In this document: positions 11,033 to 24,500 of the stretch, in pieces
Layout of the letters: the number at the start of each line of letters is the position of its first letter
Numbering within the stretch: position 1 is the first letter of the stretch
Source: Ryuthela nishihirai
Lineage: Eukaryota > Arthropoda > Arachnida > Araneae > Heptathelidae
Reading direction: 5' to 3'
DNA length: 64,000 nt
NCBI GenBank assembly: GCA_038380435.1
Contig: JAWZYU010000005.1
Coordinates: 41,438,001-41,502,000 of the forward strand
Translations under genes and position numbers: made by a program
The notes under the pieces: generated by a model
Seen by the model: the letters and a program-made list of their open reading frames with translations, nothing else
Told to the model about the DNA's origin: nothing
Database searches by the model: none

Positions 11033-12401
11033 TTAGTCATAAATATCTCATATAGGCAACAGACTGAGTACACTAATAGGAACATGAAGTTTAGAATACT
11101 AGGACACCCAGTGATTCATACCACAGAGACAGCAAAGTGCTGATTAATAACATCACCACACAGAAGAACTGTCATCAGCAAGTGAGAAACAACACCACCA
11201 GACCTGTGAAAATTCCAGCTCCTTGAAGAATAGCACACAATCTGACTTGCCCTTCTTGCACAGCTGAAGAGGCTATCTCTAGAAGAATGCAGTAATGAAA
11301 CCAATGCAGGTATGACTAAGTAACTGAAACTTCGACTAAGTAACATAAACTATCAGTTATTCCATTAGTGTCAATGAACTGATTGTTTTTCCTGATACCA
11401 TGTGAATAGTCCAGCATGTATAATATTTATAGAGTTAATTTAATCTTTATTTAATTCAGCAAACTGTGTTTTTACCTTCAAATTTTAAAATATTAAACTG
11501 AATGAAATATTTGTAAGTAAATGAGGAACACTCAAAAAAATAATTTGCAATACTTTAGAGAAAACAATTAGTTAAATGGAGAATACTATACCCAAGGAGT
11601 ACCAGAGGGGGGGGGGGAGAAGTGGTCTAGACTCCCCTGAAAACCCATCACTTGTATGAAGTCTCAAACTTGTGTACCAGCTTTGAAATTCGAAAGAGGT
11701 GTTTTGTACCATTTTTAGCTCAATATTATATGGCTGACATTAAAAATAGGTTTTTTGAAAAAACTGTGATATCTTATTCCATATATAATTTTAACCTTTC
11801 TTGTGTGGTGGATTATTTTAATATTTTTGAAACCCTACTCAAGTTTTATTCTAGGACTCTTCCCCCCCCCCCCCCCCCAACACTAAATTCTGGGTATTTG
11901 CCTTACTGTACCCCTTAGGAGATGTTTATCCAACTCTTACAAAGTGTAATAATAATAATATTCTTCTTTTTTTTACATCACATCAATGTAAAGCAATGAA
12001 ATAATACATACATGATGAATATGATCCTGAGGTAGTCGTATGATTTGCTTCCGCTTTACTCCTAATATACTTAGAAGTCATAATAGAACATCGGCATTAC
12101 CATTTTTTTTAAATATGAAGATATTGACGATATTAGTTTTGTGTATGGAACTGAGTATCCTATGTAAAATATCCAAGGTTAATGTGTTTTTATCTTATTA
12201 GTAAGGTTTTATTCACAGATGGTTCAGATGAGAGAGCCCTAAATTTTTAAAATTTTTGTTAACAACCTTTCCAAATTTCTGTGAATACTCTTGATCTTGC
12301 ATGTTGTACTTTCAATACAAATTTGTTTAACAATAATAAAGTAGTTTTTTAAACTGAGAAAAATTTATGTTAATAGGTATAATAATTGTAAAAGTGAAAG
12401 A

Positions 12402-12542
12402 ATGGCAGAAGCCCACTCAGCAGTAGCCTTTAGCTTCACAGTTACCCATGAAGGAGTAAACATAAATTATGACAGAGAAGTTCTTAATTTGGTGTGGCAG
12501 AGTGGAATTCGATCATGGCGAAGAAGGTTAACAAAATTTAAG
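12402..12542 (+). CDS. CPT1: CPT1 coding exon 1 (start codon, residues 1-47)
   Basis: The ATG at 12402 has A at -3 and G at +4. The 47 codons end in phase 0 at the donor AAG|GTAAGC. The peptide begins [18 protein letters not shown], the N-terminal regulatory segment of CPT1 that faces the cytosol. Glu3 and His5, known in mammalian CPT1A to matter for malonyl-CoA inhibition, are both present, so the enzyme is probably malonyl-CoA sensitive (inference). The exon probably begins a little upstream with 5' UTR: an acceptor-like AATAG ends at 12376 after a weak pyrimidine tract, leaving about 25 bp of leader. It is flanked by an 11.9 kb upstream intron, if the first exon proposed near 500 is real, and by an 11.3 kb downstream intron. 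Confidence 0.93.
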
Positions 12543-15500
12543 GTAAGCCAAGAATTTATTTTAACTGCAGACTACTAGGCTTTAACTTAATTTTGGTCAG
12601 TGTTAAATTGTGCTTTGTCAAAGAATTAAGCAATTAGGGAATTTATCTTTGAATATTAAATGGTGTATATCCAGCTATTTTGTCTTAATGTATTACAGTA
12701 ATAAAGTATCACAGAAAAATGTCCTGTAGACAAGAAACACTTGACAATAATTGGTGCCACTGGTGAATCAATAAAATTGCAAGAATGCTTATATGTCACA
12801 TTGTTGAAGAAATAGTTAGCTTCTGGGATGCCTGGCAAGGGTTTGAATCCTACTCAGGATAACCCAATTTTTTTTATTTAATGTACTATAGCTTTCCATC
12901 AAGTATTTTTTTATTAGCAATGATAGTCATCTGTACAGGACCTTTGTAATTTTTATTGAGGTTGGTAATAACTTAGATTCTCTGTATTTCATACTAATTT
13001 CTTTTAAAACTATCTGATCAATCGTACAATATATGTAAATTTCCATAGCATCAGTCTTGGCACTCTAAGGGTTAAAATGTAGTATTGGCTGCTCAAGCTT
13101 TTAAACCACATTTTTCTTGAGGAGCAGTTTTTTGGTTGGCATGTGGGGTCCATAGTCTTGATCACTTATTTTCTTCTCGTTCTTTCCATGTGGGTAAGAC
13201 TGTCAGTCTTTCTCAAGTTGAGGTGTCCCCACAAGGCTGCATCTTGAGTGTTTATGTTTTTCACTATTAGGATTAATTCTACCATTCTAAAACTTCCTTC
13301 TTCTGTGGGAAGTGCCATATTGAAGATTTTAGCATTTTTTATTAATATTCCAGCATGAGGGTCATTAAGCAACAACTGCAGACAGCTCTAAGCATTCCCC
13401 CTCTTTTGATTTTCCTTATTGAAGACTTTACAGTGCACTTTTACCATGATCATATATATTCTGAACCTCAAGTTTCCCCTTGGGGATTCCATCCTTCTGT
13501 TTTGGGGAAAACCAGTTCCTCAGTTATGTTTGACAGGAAATCGACATCTTTTTTTAACATTCACTGGCCCTTTCACCACTGAGATTTTGTTTTAGGAAAT
13601 TGATTTTACATAAACGTATATACACTACAGGGAAAAAAAATGCAACACCAGAAGGATTAATGTCATTTTATTGAAACACATACAGCTGTTAGCATACACT
13701 AAGATGTGCGACTGATTACATTATCAAAAAAAATGGGAAATTACTTTACCTACCCGGTAAAGTGGTATAATTAGTATGATGTTGAATCTTCCCGTGCAGT
13801 ATTTCATTCATGAACACGGCGTTAGCATTTTTTATTAATATTCCAGCATGAGGGTCATTAAGCAACACCCTACTAGTCCTAATACAACACCCTACTAGTC
13901 CTAATACATGAGGGTCATTAATCGAAAGGAAGGCGAGGAAGGTTATTGTGCAGCTCTATAATGTCCTCCTGAGGGATAGAATGCCAAATAGCATGGAGTT
14001 GCTATTCCATTTCAGCGACAGTGGTTGGCACATCTCTTAGGTGTTGTTGGAGCTGTTGGCCCATAATCCTAGACATGTTCAATAGGTAAAAGGTCCAGCG
14101 AGCATGCTGGCCCTGGTAATACCTGAACATTTTGCTCATATAGATACTGCAAGCTGTGTGGGGATAGACATTTTCTTGCTGGTAAAAGATTCTGGGCTGT
14201 TGAACAAATGGAACAGCCACTGGCTGCAAAATGGTAACATATCATTGTGCAGTTAGAGATCCACTTATGATGACCTCAGTCAGAACTGGTCATCATAATA
14301 TCTTATATTATGATGATCTGTTCTGACCGAGTGTCCTACTAATGGCACCCACACCAAGACACCAGGTGCTAGAGTTGTATGATGATGTCGCATGCACTGG
14401 GTAGCATTCCTTTCCCCTGGATGATGGTGAACATGTTGTCTACCATTGTGCTGACCAAGATAAAAACTAGATTCATCACTAAACACCATGGTACTCCATT
14501 TGTTCGTTCCAGTTCTGTCTGAGGCGACACCACTGAAGACATGCTTACATGTGTACAGATACGAGGGCAAACAATATGCTGGACAACAGGTTTGCAATGA
14601 AAACTGTAAAAGCCTGTTGTTTACTGTCTGCCTGATAGGTATTTGATGTGTTACCTGTTGCTAGTCCCTTTTTAGTTGCGTTGTAGTCGTGAATCTGTCA
14701 CGCAATGCATTGTGTTGCAAATGGTGGTCCTGTCATTTCGTGGTCATATGTCGTCTTCCTGATCCTTGTCAGCGTGTACTGGATCCTTCTTGAACCCATT
14801 GGCGCCATATGTGTACGATGATGCTGGGATTGTGGCAAATGAGGTTGGCCACATCTCTGTATGACAAACCAGTTTCTCTAAGGAGAATGATTCTTCCACA
14901 CTTAAAATCTGTTAACAGTTGGAACGGCTGTCAATGTATGTGTAAGGTATCTCTAGCAGTTTAGAACAATTTCCACAATGGTTTGTCAACCAGGGAGCTT
15001 TGGTTGCCCTTATCTCTGTTTGATTGCTCCGCACCTGTGACATCAGCTCGCGCTAGTTCAATCGTTCCAATTGTCTCCTGCAAACCTAATCATTTCCATG
15101 CATTTCCATATAAATGCATTCCTCCCTAAATTTCATCACATTTGCATAACTTCTTGTTAGTGTTGCTAGTCTTGTTTACAAAGTGTCCAAGTTTCACTAC
15201 CATAACTAACCCTAGAAAGAACCAAGCTATTATACAGTCTAATTTTAGTCTTTAGGTGTATACGCCTATTTCTCCACAATCTCCATACATTCTTAAAAGT
15301 CCCGGCAGCAATTCCTATTCGTCTGTTAATCTCATGCCGCACATCACCATTATCTGTTACATAGCTCCCAAGATAATTAAACTGTGACACCTGCTCAAGA
15401 CTGCAACCATTCAGATTAACTGAATCACAGCTTGCCTGACCAATTTTCATTATTTTAGTTTTCTCTCTGTTTATAACCAAACAAACTCTACTACCAGTCT

Positions 15501-18500
15501 CATCAACAGCTCAAATGAAAGAGTTCATCTCATCAACATCATTTGCCAAAGGGGCCAAATCATCAGCATAATCTAAATCGTAAATTTTCGGAACCTTAGA
15601 CCATTTAAGTGCAAAATTTTGTACTTTGCAATGAATTCTGCATAGCATAATCAATAACCAAACTAGAGAAAAAAGGAGGCAAAATGCTACAAGTCTTACT
15701 ATCTCTCACCTTTCAATTTATTATAGAGAGCTTTCATTATGTTAACTAACTTGTATGGTATACCATAAGATCTCATGATGAACCACAAATTATGACAATT
15801 AACAGAGTCGAAAGTCTTTTTGAAATCAACAAAGATAGCAACCAAAGGTTTCTGAAACTCTAAACATTTCTCAAGAATCTGTGTAAGGGACCATGCCTTT
15901 ATCATAAAAGATATTCAAAATTTCAGTCATTGAAATGGTAACCGAAACATTCCCAGCTCTAAGCATTTCCGTAGTAATTTCATCTACCCCTGGGGATTTA
16001 TTTAGCTTAAGTTTAGAAACAGCCAAATAACTTTAGATTGTGTTATAGGGCCAACATTAAAGCCACCAATTCATCTATCATCATTGCAAACAATGGGAGT
16101 ATAACTAACCACATTGTTTAGAACATCGCTGAAATGCTCAGCCCACCTAGCCATGACAGAATCCTCACCTTCTATAACCTTATCACGTTTATCCTTCAAT
16201 CCCTGTATACCTGTCCGTTTTCTACCACACAAAACATTAACTATCTGGTATAGCTCTGTCTAACTGCTTCCTCGGCTTTGTCAACTAAGCCATCAAGCCA
16301 ATGATTCTTATCAGCTACTAACTGATCATTTACACGTTTATTAAGCTCTCTGTAATGCTTCCTATTAGGACTAGTAGGGTGCTGATTAAGGACATTCCTG
16401 CAGTTCTTTCTTTCTGAAATAAGCTCAAGTGCCTTATCACTAAAATAATTCTGCCTCCTCTTTCCCTTTTTTCCTAGAAGAGTTCTGGTAGTTTCCAAAA
16501 AAGCCTGTTTAAAACAGTTTCATTCTTCCTCAACTTCAGTACTAAGCAAACCACAACTGTCATAATAACTAAGTATCTTATTAGTTATTAGGGAAGTTGG
16601 CCACTCCCCTGTCTGGCTCTCCTTTGCCGGTTGCATATGTGGATTTCCATTTTTACCATCGAGCTCTGGGCACAGTGACAGATCTTACTCAAAACAAATT
16701 CTAAACAAGCTCTTTGAGATCAAACTTATTGTCAAATCATGGCAGCCATGTTTTCACAGGAATTGCAAGGAATAAGTTATCCTTGATTCGCTCTGCTTAG
16801 GTCATTTGTTTATTGCGTATTAATTTCTTCTACAGGCAGATGACGCACCTAAGTGCAAGTTTTGGAACACAGTTTTAACTATTAATCAGATATTGATTGT
16901 ATTGCTTTTACCTGTGAAAGACATTTCTATTTTAACTTCCATGATTTTATGTCCAAACCTCTTACAATTGGACATCTTTTATCTGATCATTGCTTTTTAC
17001 CACCTGTTTTCTCCTTTTTAAAATATACTGCATATTTTAAAACACTTCGATTTTACGTAATTTGTGTTTTTCTTCATATATAACCTGTTTCGTTTACACC
17101 TGGGTTGATTTCATTTTGTTTCTGTATGTATCATTGTTTTACCTGTTATTTATACTCTTGTTGTTTGTTGTTTTACCTTCTTTTCATTATTGTGTATTTG
17201 TTCTTTTGTAATTATTTAAAATTTTGGTTCCAGGTTTTCATTCCTTTTAACTTTTTTTTTTATCTTCTGTTCAACACAATTATGACCCGAGCTGCCAATA
17301 CACCACTAGACCCCAAACGACCAACAACAACTTATCATTCTCATTAGAGTCCTCTGTGAGGGATGACATTCAAGTATTTAATTTTTGTTTTAAATTTAGC
17401 TGTAAGGAATCTTTTATTAATTCAGTCATATCCTAGGAGAGCATCACTGGTGTGTCTGCCGAGAACAAAACCTACATCTTGGATATGCTTTCCATTCTCC
17501 CTCCCTAAAAAAGAGAAATTTAAAATTATTTTTAAATATCTCACCTTTATCTTCCATCTGATCTCCTGCAAGCCAAGAAAATCTAGGTTATAATGCTGGA
17601 ATTCCTGTGTGAGGACTGTGAGGACATCAGGAGAATAATCTTTGTTATGTCCTCATGTTCCACGTACTTGCAGGGAGAAACAGATTAGTAGGATTTTTAA
17701 AGAAACTAGGTTTATTGACAGAGATAGGGCCAACAATATCAAACAGCCCGCTCCTGATCGCAGGCATGGGGGAAAGACTTGTTCCCCCACTGCTGCAGGC
17801 TGAAGCCACCGATGCTTGTAGGAGCTTCAGCGCCACCTTTTCAAGAGCCATATGACCTGCTGGAGACACAATACTCCAGTTTAGGATTGGCGATGCCCAA
17901 CTAGCTAAGTGAGAGTTCAGATACCTGTGATGGCCTCTGATTAGGATTATTCACCATCTGATATAAGATATCCTGTGCCTCTGTTCACTTAGGGCTGGGA
18001 ACCCACAGGCAAATGGAAAACACAGTGGAACATTTTCCTAAACAGAGCCCACCAGCCTGAGCCCAGAGGTGCAGCAAGTCCAGTATTCATAATCAAGCTC
18101 AAAGCCATAAGCCATTCCAATCTAGTGGGTGTAAATGGTCAGTACTGTAACCCTCTGAAGTTGACCACTCCTCATCAGCGCAGAAAAAATGAAAAAAGTG
18201 GCCATAGATGACCAGACCAGTAGGTCACACTGATCTGACAGCCCTCCCCTTCTGTTTCCTTTCCAAAGAGAATATCGCTTTTGAAAGGTGCTAATGGCCT
18301 ACACCACAAGAAGCAGGTTTGACATTAGGTGCTAGGCCTGGCCAGTGTTGTGCATCATCACTGGGAATTAGTATACAGCTCTCCTTGCAGTTAATGCCTA
18401 GTTACCATTTACAGACCAATGTTTTAATGCTGAGCATTATAATTAACTCTCATTATTTACTGTTTGAACCCCTTACACTCGGACATCTTTTATATGATCA

Positions 18501-21500
18501 TTAATTTCTACCACCTGTTTTTTACAGTACACTGACTATTTCAAGTGTTCTTAATCTTTTATATTTTTATTTTACTCTTGTTGATTTTGCTTTTTTCACA
18601 GGTCCTTTATACCCATTATTGGCTTTAATTTGTATTATAATTTTTTTTTTACTCTAGTTTTTGTATGTACATTGTTTTTACATTGTTTTACTATCTTCAT
18701 TGTTGTGCCATTTACTCTTTTAGTCTTTGAATTTTAACTTTAGTTGTGCCTTTGAAAGATGTTTGCCTTTTTATTATTGTATTGTATATCTTGTCTGCAG
18801 CCATCCGGTGGCTGAGTAGTTAGAGCACTTGGCTACTGATCTAAGGAACCAGAGTTCGAGCCCCGGATAAGACATGGATGTTTGTCTTGTTTTTCTGCTG
18901 AGGTCTCGCCAACCTCAGACTTTTTACTAGGCATATAAACTGGCAGGCTTCTGTCAAACCCCTGTGGCAAGTAGCTGTTTGAGTTTTTTTTTATATCTTG
19001 CCTGGCACAGCATGGCCTAATTGGTCCTTATGCATAAAACCTTATGACCATCCCAACAGTGGAAAGCAATAGATGTGATGAAGGTAAATCAGTTCCAATC
19101 TGAGGTATCAGGGCTTTAAAGGTACCACAACATATTTTAAGACTTTGAAGACAATTTCAAGAAACAGATATTAGTTGTAGATCAAGATAAGATCATCACA
19201 ACTGCTAAGAACAATTGCTGTTAGACTTTAACAGGAAGATGATGCAGAGAAATGACAGACAGTTATTAGCCTACAGCATCCACAATGAGACATTTTCAAG
19301 ATATAAATTGTGCAGGATGCTAAACGAATGAGGTCTATATGCATGAATACCAATGGTTTGTATTTGTTTCACCCACTTTAACAGAAGAGCTCATTTAACT
19401 GGATGCAGGTACATCACTTTTGGAGCCCAGGCCAATGGACAAATGTATTCTTTACAGATGAGTCCAGGTTAAGTTTTAACACTGAGTTTCATTGCATGTT
19501 CATCTGGCATAACAAGGAACTTGCCACAATCTTTGTAACAACTGAAAACCCCAGAACTTTGGAACATCCTCCATTGTTCTTACCCAAGATTGTCATTGAC
19601 ATTAACTCGTACAGCATTCAATGCTTAAAAGGTTGGGTCCCTAGACACAGTGGAATATCTATAAATAAAATGGCAGATGAAGCTGAAAAGTGTGGTATTG
19701 CTTTACTAGATTTTTCCAGCTCAATATTATTACAAAAATTTAATTATGTCTATAATACGTCATTTTTGACAGAGCACTATCAATAACTGGAACTCCTCAG
19801 CTGTCACTGATGTGTTTCCCTACCTATGTAGGTTTACATCACTTGTGAACATCTCATACTCAATCATGTAAATATGAAGTAATCATCACCGGACTATTCT
19901 CTTAATTGGTTTCTTCGTAGAAGTCAACAATCTGACACTAATCTTTGTCTTCACCGTTTATCTGTTGAAACTGATGATCATTTATACTGCAATGTTACCA
20001 TTACTCCAGTGCTAGAAGAAAACTACAATCACACAGAATGAATGGTCTTCAAATATTTGAACCTCTACTGAGGCATGATATCTTCTCTATGAAAATTTTA
20101 CAAGTGCAAGCTTTGAAACTGCATTTACAAAAATATCATCGTTTTGCTATTTTGGCTTATAGCTTATATTAGTCTTTGACAATTTTTCATTCCCCTGGAC
20201 ATCATTAAGCTAATACAATTCCTCATATTTCATTTTGTGTTACTGGGATAAAGGGCACTTTGGCCAGAAGTCCCATCCTTGTACTCTCAAGAGTAGACCA
20301 TTTTAATGGTGGTAGTGTGATGGTCTGGGCTGTCATTGTGCTGAACTGGTTGTACAAAGTTTTGCATCTTTCAAGGAGACACTCTGACAATCATCACTAC
20401 AGATACCAGATTTTTGTGTCCTGTTTGAGGTTTTACAGTGATGCTTTTGGCCCTGAATTGATCTTTAAGACAATTTCAATCTCCTTGTGATTAAGGATTA
20501 CCTTAATAGTTGCTCTTTTTCTAGTATTTCCTTAATAGTGATAACTTGAATGTTATCTGCTGTTATGCCCCCATTGAAGATGCTGATGAGGATGAGGAGG
20601 ATAAGTTTTATGGACAACTCCAGGATATTTTGAATTCTGTCAAGAAAGGAGATATTTCCCTTGTTCTAGGTGACTTCAATGCCAAAGTTGGTACTGACTG
20701 TGACCTCTGGGAAAGAGTGATAGGCCCTTTTGGTATTGGTAGCTGCAATGGCAATGGGCAACGTCTCCTACAGCTAAGTAAACTTAGTGGTTTCAGAATA
20801 ACCATTTGTTTGTTTGTGGGTTGACAGCCCCAAGTGAATAGATTCACAGGATATGTTTATCAGCTGGTGGATAATCCTGAGCAGAGGTCATCGCAGGCAC
20901 TTGAACTCTCTGCTACTACTGGCATTGTCAAATTCTACATTAGAGGAAGTCTTCCAGTGTAGATGGCTTCAGCCTTTAGTGGTGGGGGAATGGGTCTTTG
21001 CCCCATGTCTGCGATTAGGGGGTTGTTTGATATTGTCGGCATTCCCTCTTTCAATAAACCTAGTTTCTATAAACATCTCACTAACCATTTTCTCTCCATA
21101 GTTAGTTGGAATGTGAGGACTCTGCACAGAGCTTTTTCTCTTGATGTCCTCACACAAGAATTCCACCATTATAATTTAGATATTCGTGGTCTGCAAGAGA
21201 CCAGATGGACAGATAAGGTCAGATTCTTAAAAATAATCTTAAATTTCTCTTTTCAGGAAGGGAAGACAATAAACATCACCAAGGTGTGGGTCTGCTTCTC
21301 AGCAGACACGCTAGTGATGCTCTTCTAGGATATGAGTGCATTAATGAAAGATTTCTTACAGCAAAATTTCAGACAAGCATTAAAGACAAATGTTATCTGC
21401 TGTTATGCCCCCACTGAGGATGCCAATGAGGATGAGAGTAGGTTTTAAGGGCAACTTCAGGATATTTTGAATTCTGTCAAGAAAGGAGATATTACCCTTG

Positions 21501-24500
21501 TTCTAGGTGACTTCAATGCCAAAGTTGGTACTGACTCTGACCTTTGGGGAGGGGTGATAAGTCTTTTTGTATTGGTAGCTGCAATGGCAATGGGCAACAT
21601 CTCCTACAGGTAAGTAAACTCAATGGTTTGAGAATAACTAACACTTATTACAAACACCGCGACATACATGGGTACATATGGGTTTCACCAGGTGGGCTGC
21701 ATAAGAATATGATAGATTATATATTAATTAACAGCAAATGGGCTAGTTCTGTTAGGAATACCAGGTCATAAGAGGAGCTGAAATTGAATCCGATGATTAC
21801 CTTGTTAAAAGTGTCTTGCAACTTAAACTTGATGTGTTGCACTAAAGTAAAAAAATTTACCTTTAATTTTGAAGTTCTGAAAGATCTAGTTATAGCTAAA
21901 GCTTACCATGATAGGTTACTTAGTCATTATGACAGTCATGGTTTGCTTACTACTGAAGCTGAGGAAGAATGGGACTGTTTTAAACAGGCTTTTTTGGAAA
22001 CTAAAGAACTCTTTTAGGAAAAAGGGAGCAGAGGAGCCAGAATTATTTGAGTGATAAGGCACTTGAGCTTATTTCGGAAAGAAAGAACTGCAGGAATTCC
22101 TTGATGACTACCCTACTACTCCTAATAGAAAGAATTACAGAGAATTTAATAAACGTATAAAGGATCGATTAGCTGCTGATAAGAATCTTTGGCTTGGCTG
22201 AGAAAGCTGAGGAAGCAGTTAAACAGCACAACAGCAGAGAGCTGTATCAGATAGTTAATGTTTTGTGTGGTAGAAAACGGACAGGTATACAGGGATTGAA
22301 GGATAAACAAGGTAAGGTTATAGAAGGTGAGGATTCTGTCATGGCCAGGTGGGCTGAGCATTTTAGCGATATTCTAACAATGTGGTTAGTTCTATTCCCA
22401 TTGTTTGCAATGATGATAGATTCATTGGTGGCTTTAATGTTGGCCCTATAACACAATCTGAAGTTATTTTGGCTATTTCTAAACTTAAACTTCATAAATC
22501 CACAGGGGTAGATGAAATTACTATGGAAATGCTTAGAGCTGGGAATGTTTCGGTTACCACTTGGATGACTGAAATTTTGAATATCTTTTATGATAAAGGC
22601 ATGGTCCCTAAGGATTTTACCAGAGCTATTATTGTCCCTATTTTCAAAAAAAGTGATCGCAGTTCTTGTGATAACTATTGGGGGTATCAGCCTACTCTCT
22701 GTTCCAGGGAAAGTTCTTTGCATGATTGTGTTTAATAGAATTAAGAATCTGGTTGATAGGCAATTGCGTGATGAGCAATGTGGATTCAGAAGTGGTAGGT
22801 TCTTAGGCAGATTCTTGAGAAATGTTTCGAGTTTCAGAAACCTTTGGTTGGTAGCTTTGTTGAGTTAAAAAAAAAAAGCTTTAGACTCTGTTGATCGTCA
22901 TAACTCTTGTTTGGTAATTGATTATATTATGCAAAATTCTTTGCAAGGGAAAGATTTTGGTCTTAACTAGTCTAGAGATTTAAAAATTCCTGATTTAGAT
23001 TATGCAGATGTTTTGGCCTTGTCAAATGATGTTGAGGAGATGAACTCTTTCATTCGAACTGTTGATGAAACTGCTAGTAGAGTAGGTTTGGTTATAAACA
23101 GGGAAAAAATTAAAATGATGAAAATTCCTTTAAGCAACATATTGTGCAGAGAGTGACTCCTTTGGTTTGATCATGTTTCCCTTATGGATAATTATATATT
23201 GGCGAATGGGGTTCTAAACATGTGTGCCTAAAGGCGTCAGAAACAGAGGAAGATCTAGGATGTGGTGTGCAGACAATATCAAACAGGACATTGTTAGAAT
23301 TGGTGTGCAAGTGGCCAGATGCATCAGATGTAGCTCAGGACAGATATGCTTGGAGAACTAAACTGCACAGTCTGGTTGGACCTCCATAGCCCATGGCTGC
23401 TTGAGGATGATGATGATGATGAGATACTCAAAAGATTGAGTGGCCAACCCATATCCCTGGACCTGAATTCAAGTGAGCATGTCTGTGATGGCCTGGGAAG
23501 GCATTTCACAAGACTTCAACCCAACAGAATGAGAGTTTGCCTTATGCCTTATTGATATCTCCTCTTCCAGAACCTCCATTATGGGAACTTATATCTTACA
23601 AGCATTACTCATTTGTATTACATGATTTTAGCATTATCCCATGTGCTTTTATTCAGTCAGGTCAGTATACCTTCCATTCAATATTATTTGCTGAACACTA
23701 TTTTGAGTTATGTACTGTTTTGTTCATTGTCCTTTAATGTTGAGCACCAATGTTTATGTTTTTAACTTTCATTTATTAATGAGAAATTCTACACTTATAT
23801 TTGAGTAAATCAGAAATTTTACATGTTATTAAATGCTGCATAGTAAAAATTTGTGTAAACATTTTTACAGAATAATATCGGAAATGGTGTATATCCAGCT
23901 TCATCTTTCAGCTTATTACTGTTCACAGCATTTATTACTACTCTGTACATAAGTAGGATTGATTTGTCATTTGGGTTAATCCTATTTCTGAGGTCTTACC
24001 TTCCATGGTATGTATTTATCTTTTTTTAAGATAAAAATTATTTTTACATCTTTTTGATTATTGCTAATGATTAAAAAATAAGAATATATTCTATTAAGGT
24101 TTTACTAGATAAAAGTCCAGTCACTCAAAAATGTGGAAAAATTACATATGTCAAGAGGTGTGACTACTTCCAACCATTTTACACTTTTAGCGGGAAAAGA
24201 AACTACAAATAATTTTGTAAATACCATTGTATAGTTGCTTGTATGTTGTTTTTAGAGTTGATTAATCCTGGTGCTTTATAATAATGCAGAGCATTCTTTC
24301 CAACAGTGTTTTTTTTAAACTCTGACTATAGACCAGTGTTCCTTTACTGTATTTCATTGAACACTGATATTTTGTGAGGACAATAAAGGTGTTCCACAAG
24401 TATTTGGAAAAATAAAATCTAATAATTGGTAATTCGGAAATCATAAAATGGATAATTTCTTATGAGTTGTCAAACACTGGAACATTTTACAGGCATAAGA

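Larger units (their letters stand above)
501..12376 (+). other. Putative CPT1 intron 1: contents and unassigned gaps
   Basis: Contains the SINEs and minus-strand RTE LINE pieces listed separately. In 540-1690, 2110-2660, 3570-3950, 4070-5085, 5560-7820 and 11035-12370 I see only AT-rich sequence with short chance ORFs, no recognisable protein and no RNA gene. Poly-G/C runs of 11-17 nt occur at 7419, 11607 and 11862. Confidence 0.5.
12543..23870 (+). other. CPT1 intron after coding exon 1
   Basis: 11.3 kb, bounded by GTAAGC and ACAG. Holds a Jockey-like fragment, two Tc1 elements, four RTE pieces, one SINE and two copies of an unclassified T-rich repeat, each listed separately. The gaps 12543-13150, 16590-16890 and 23424-23870 show nothing recognisable. 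Confidence 0.85.

Noticed and set aside
23992..23993. Alternative donor GT after CTGAG for CPT1 coding exon 2
   Set aside because: Weaker donor than GTATGT at 24008 and it would drop conserved residues and shift the frame into the next exon.
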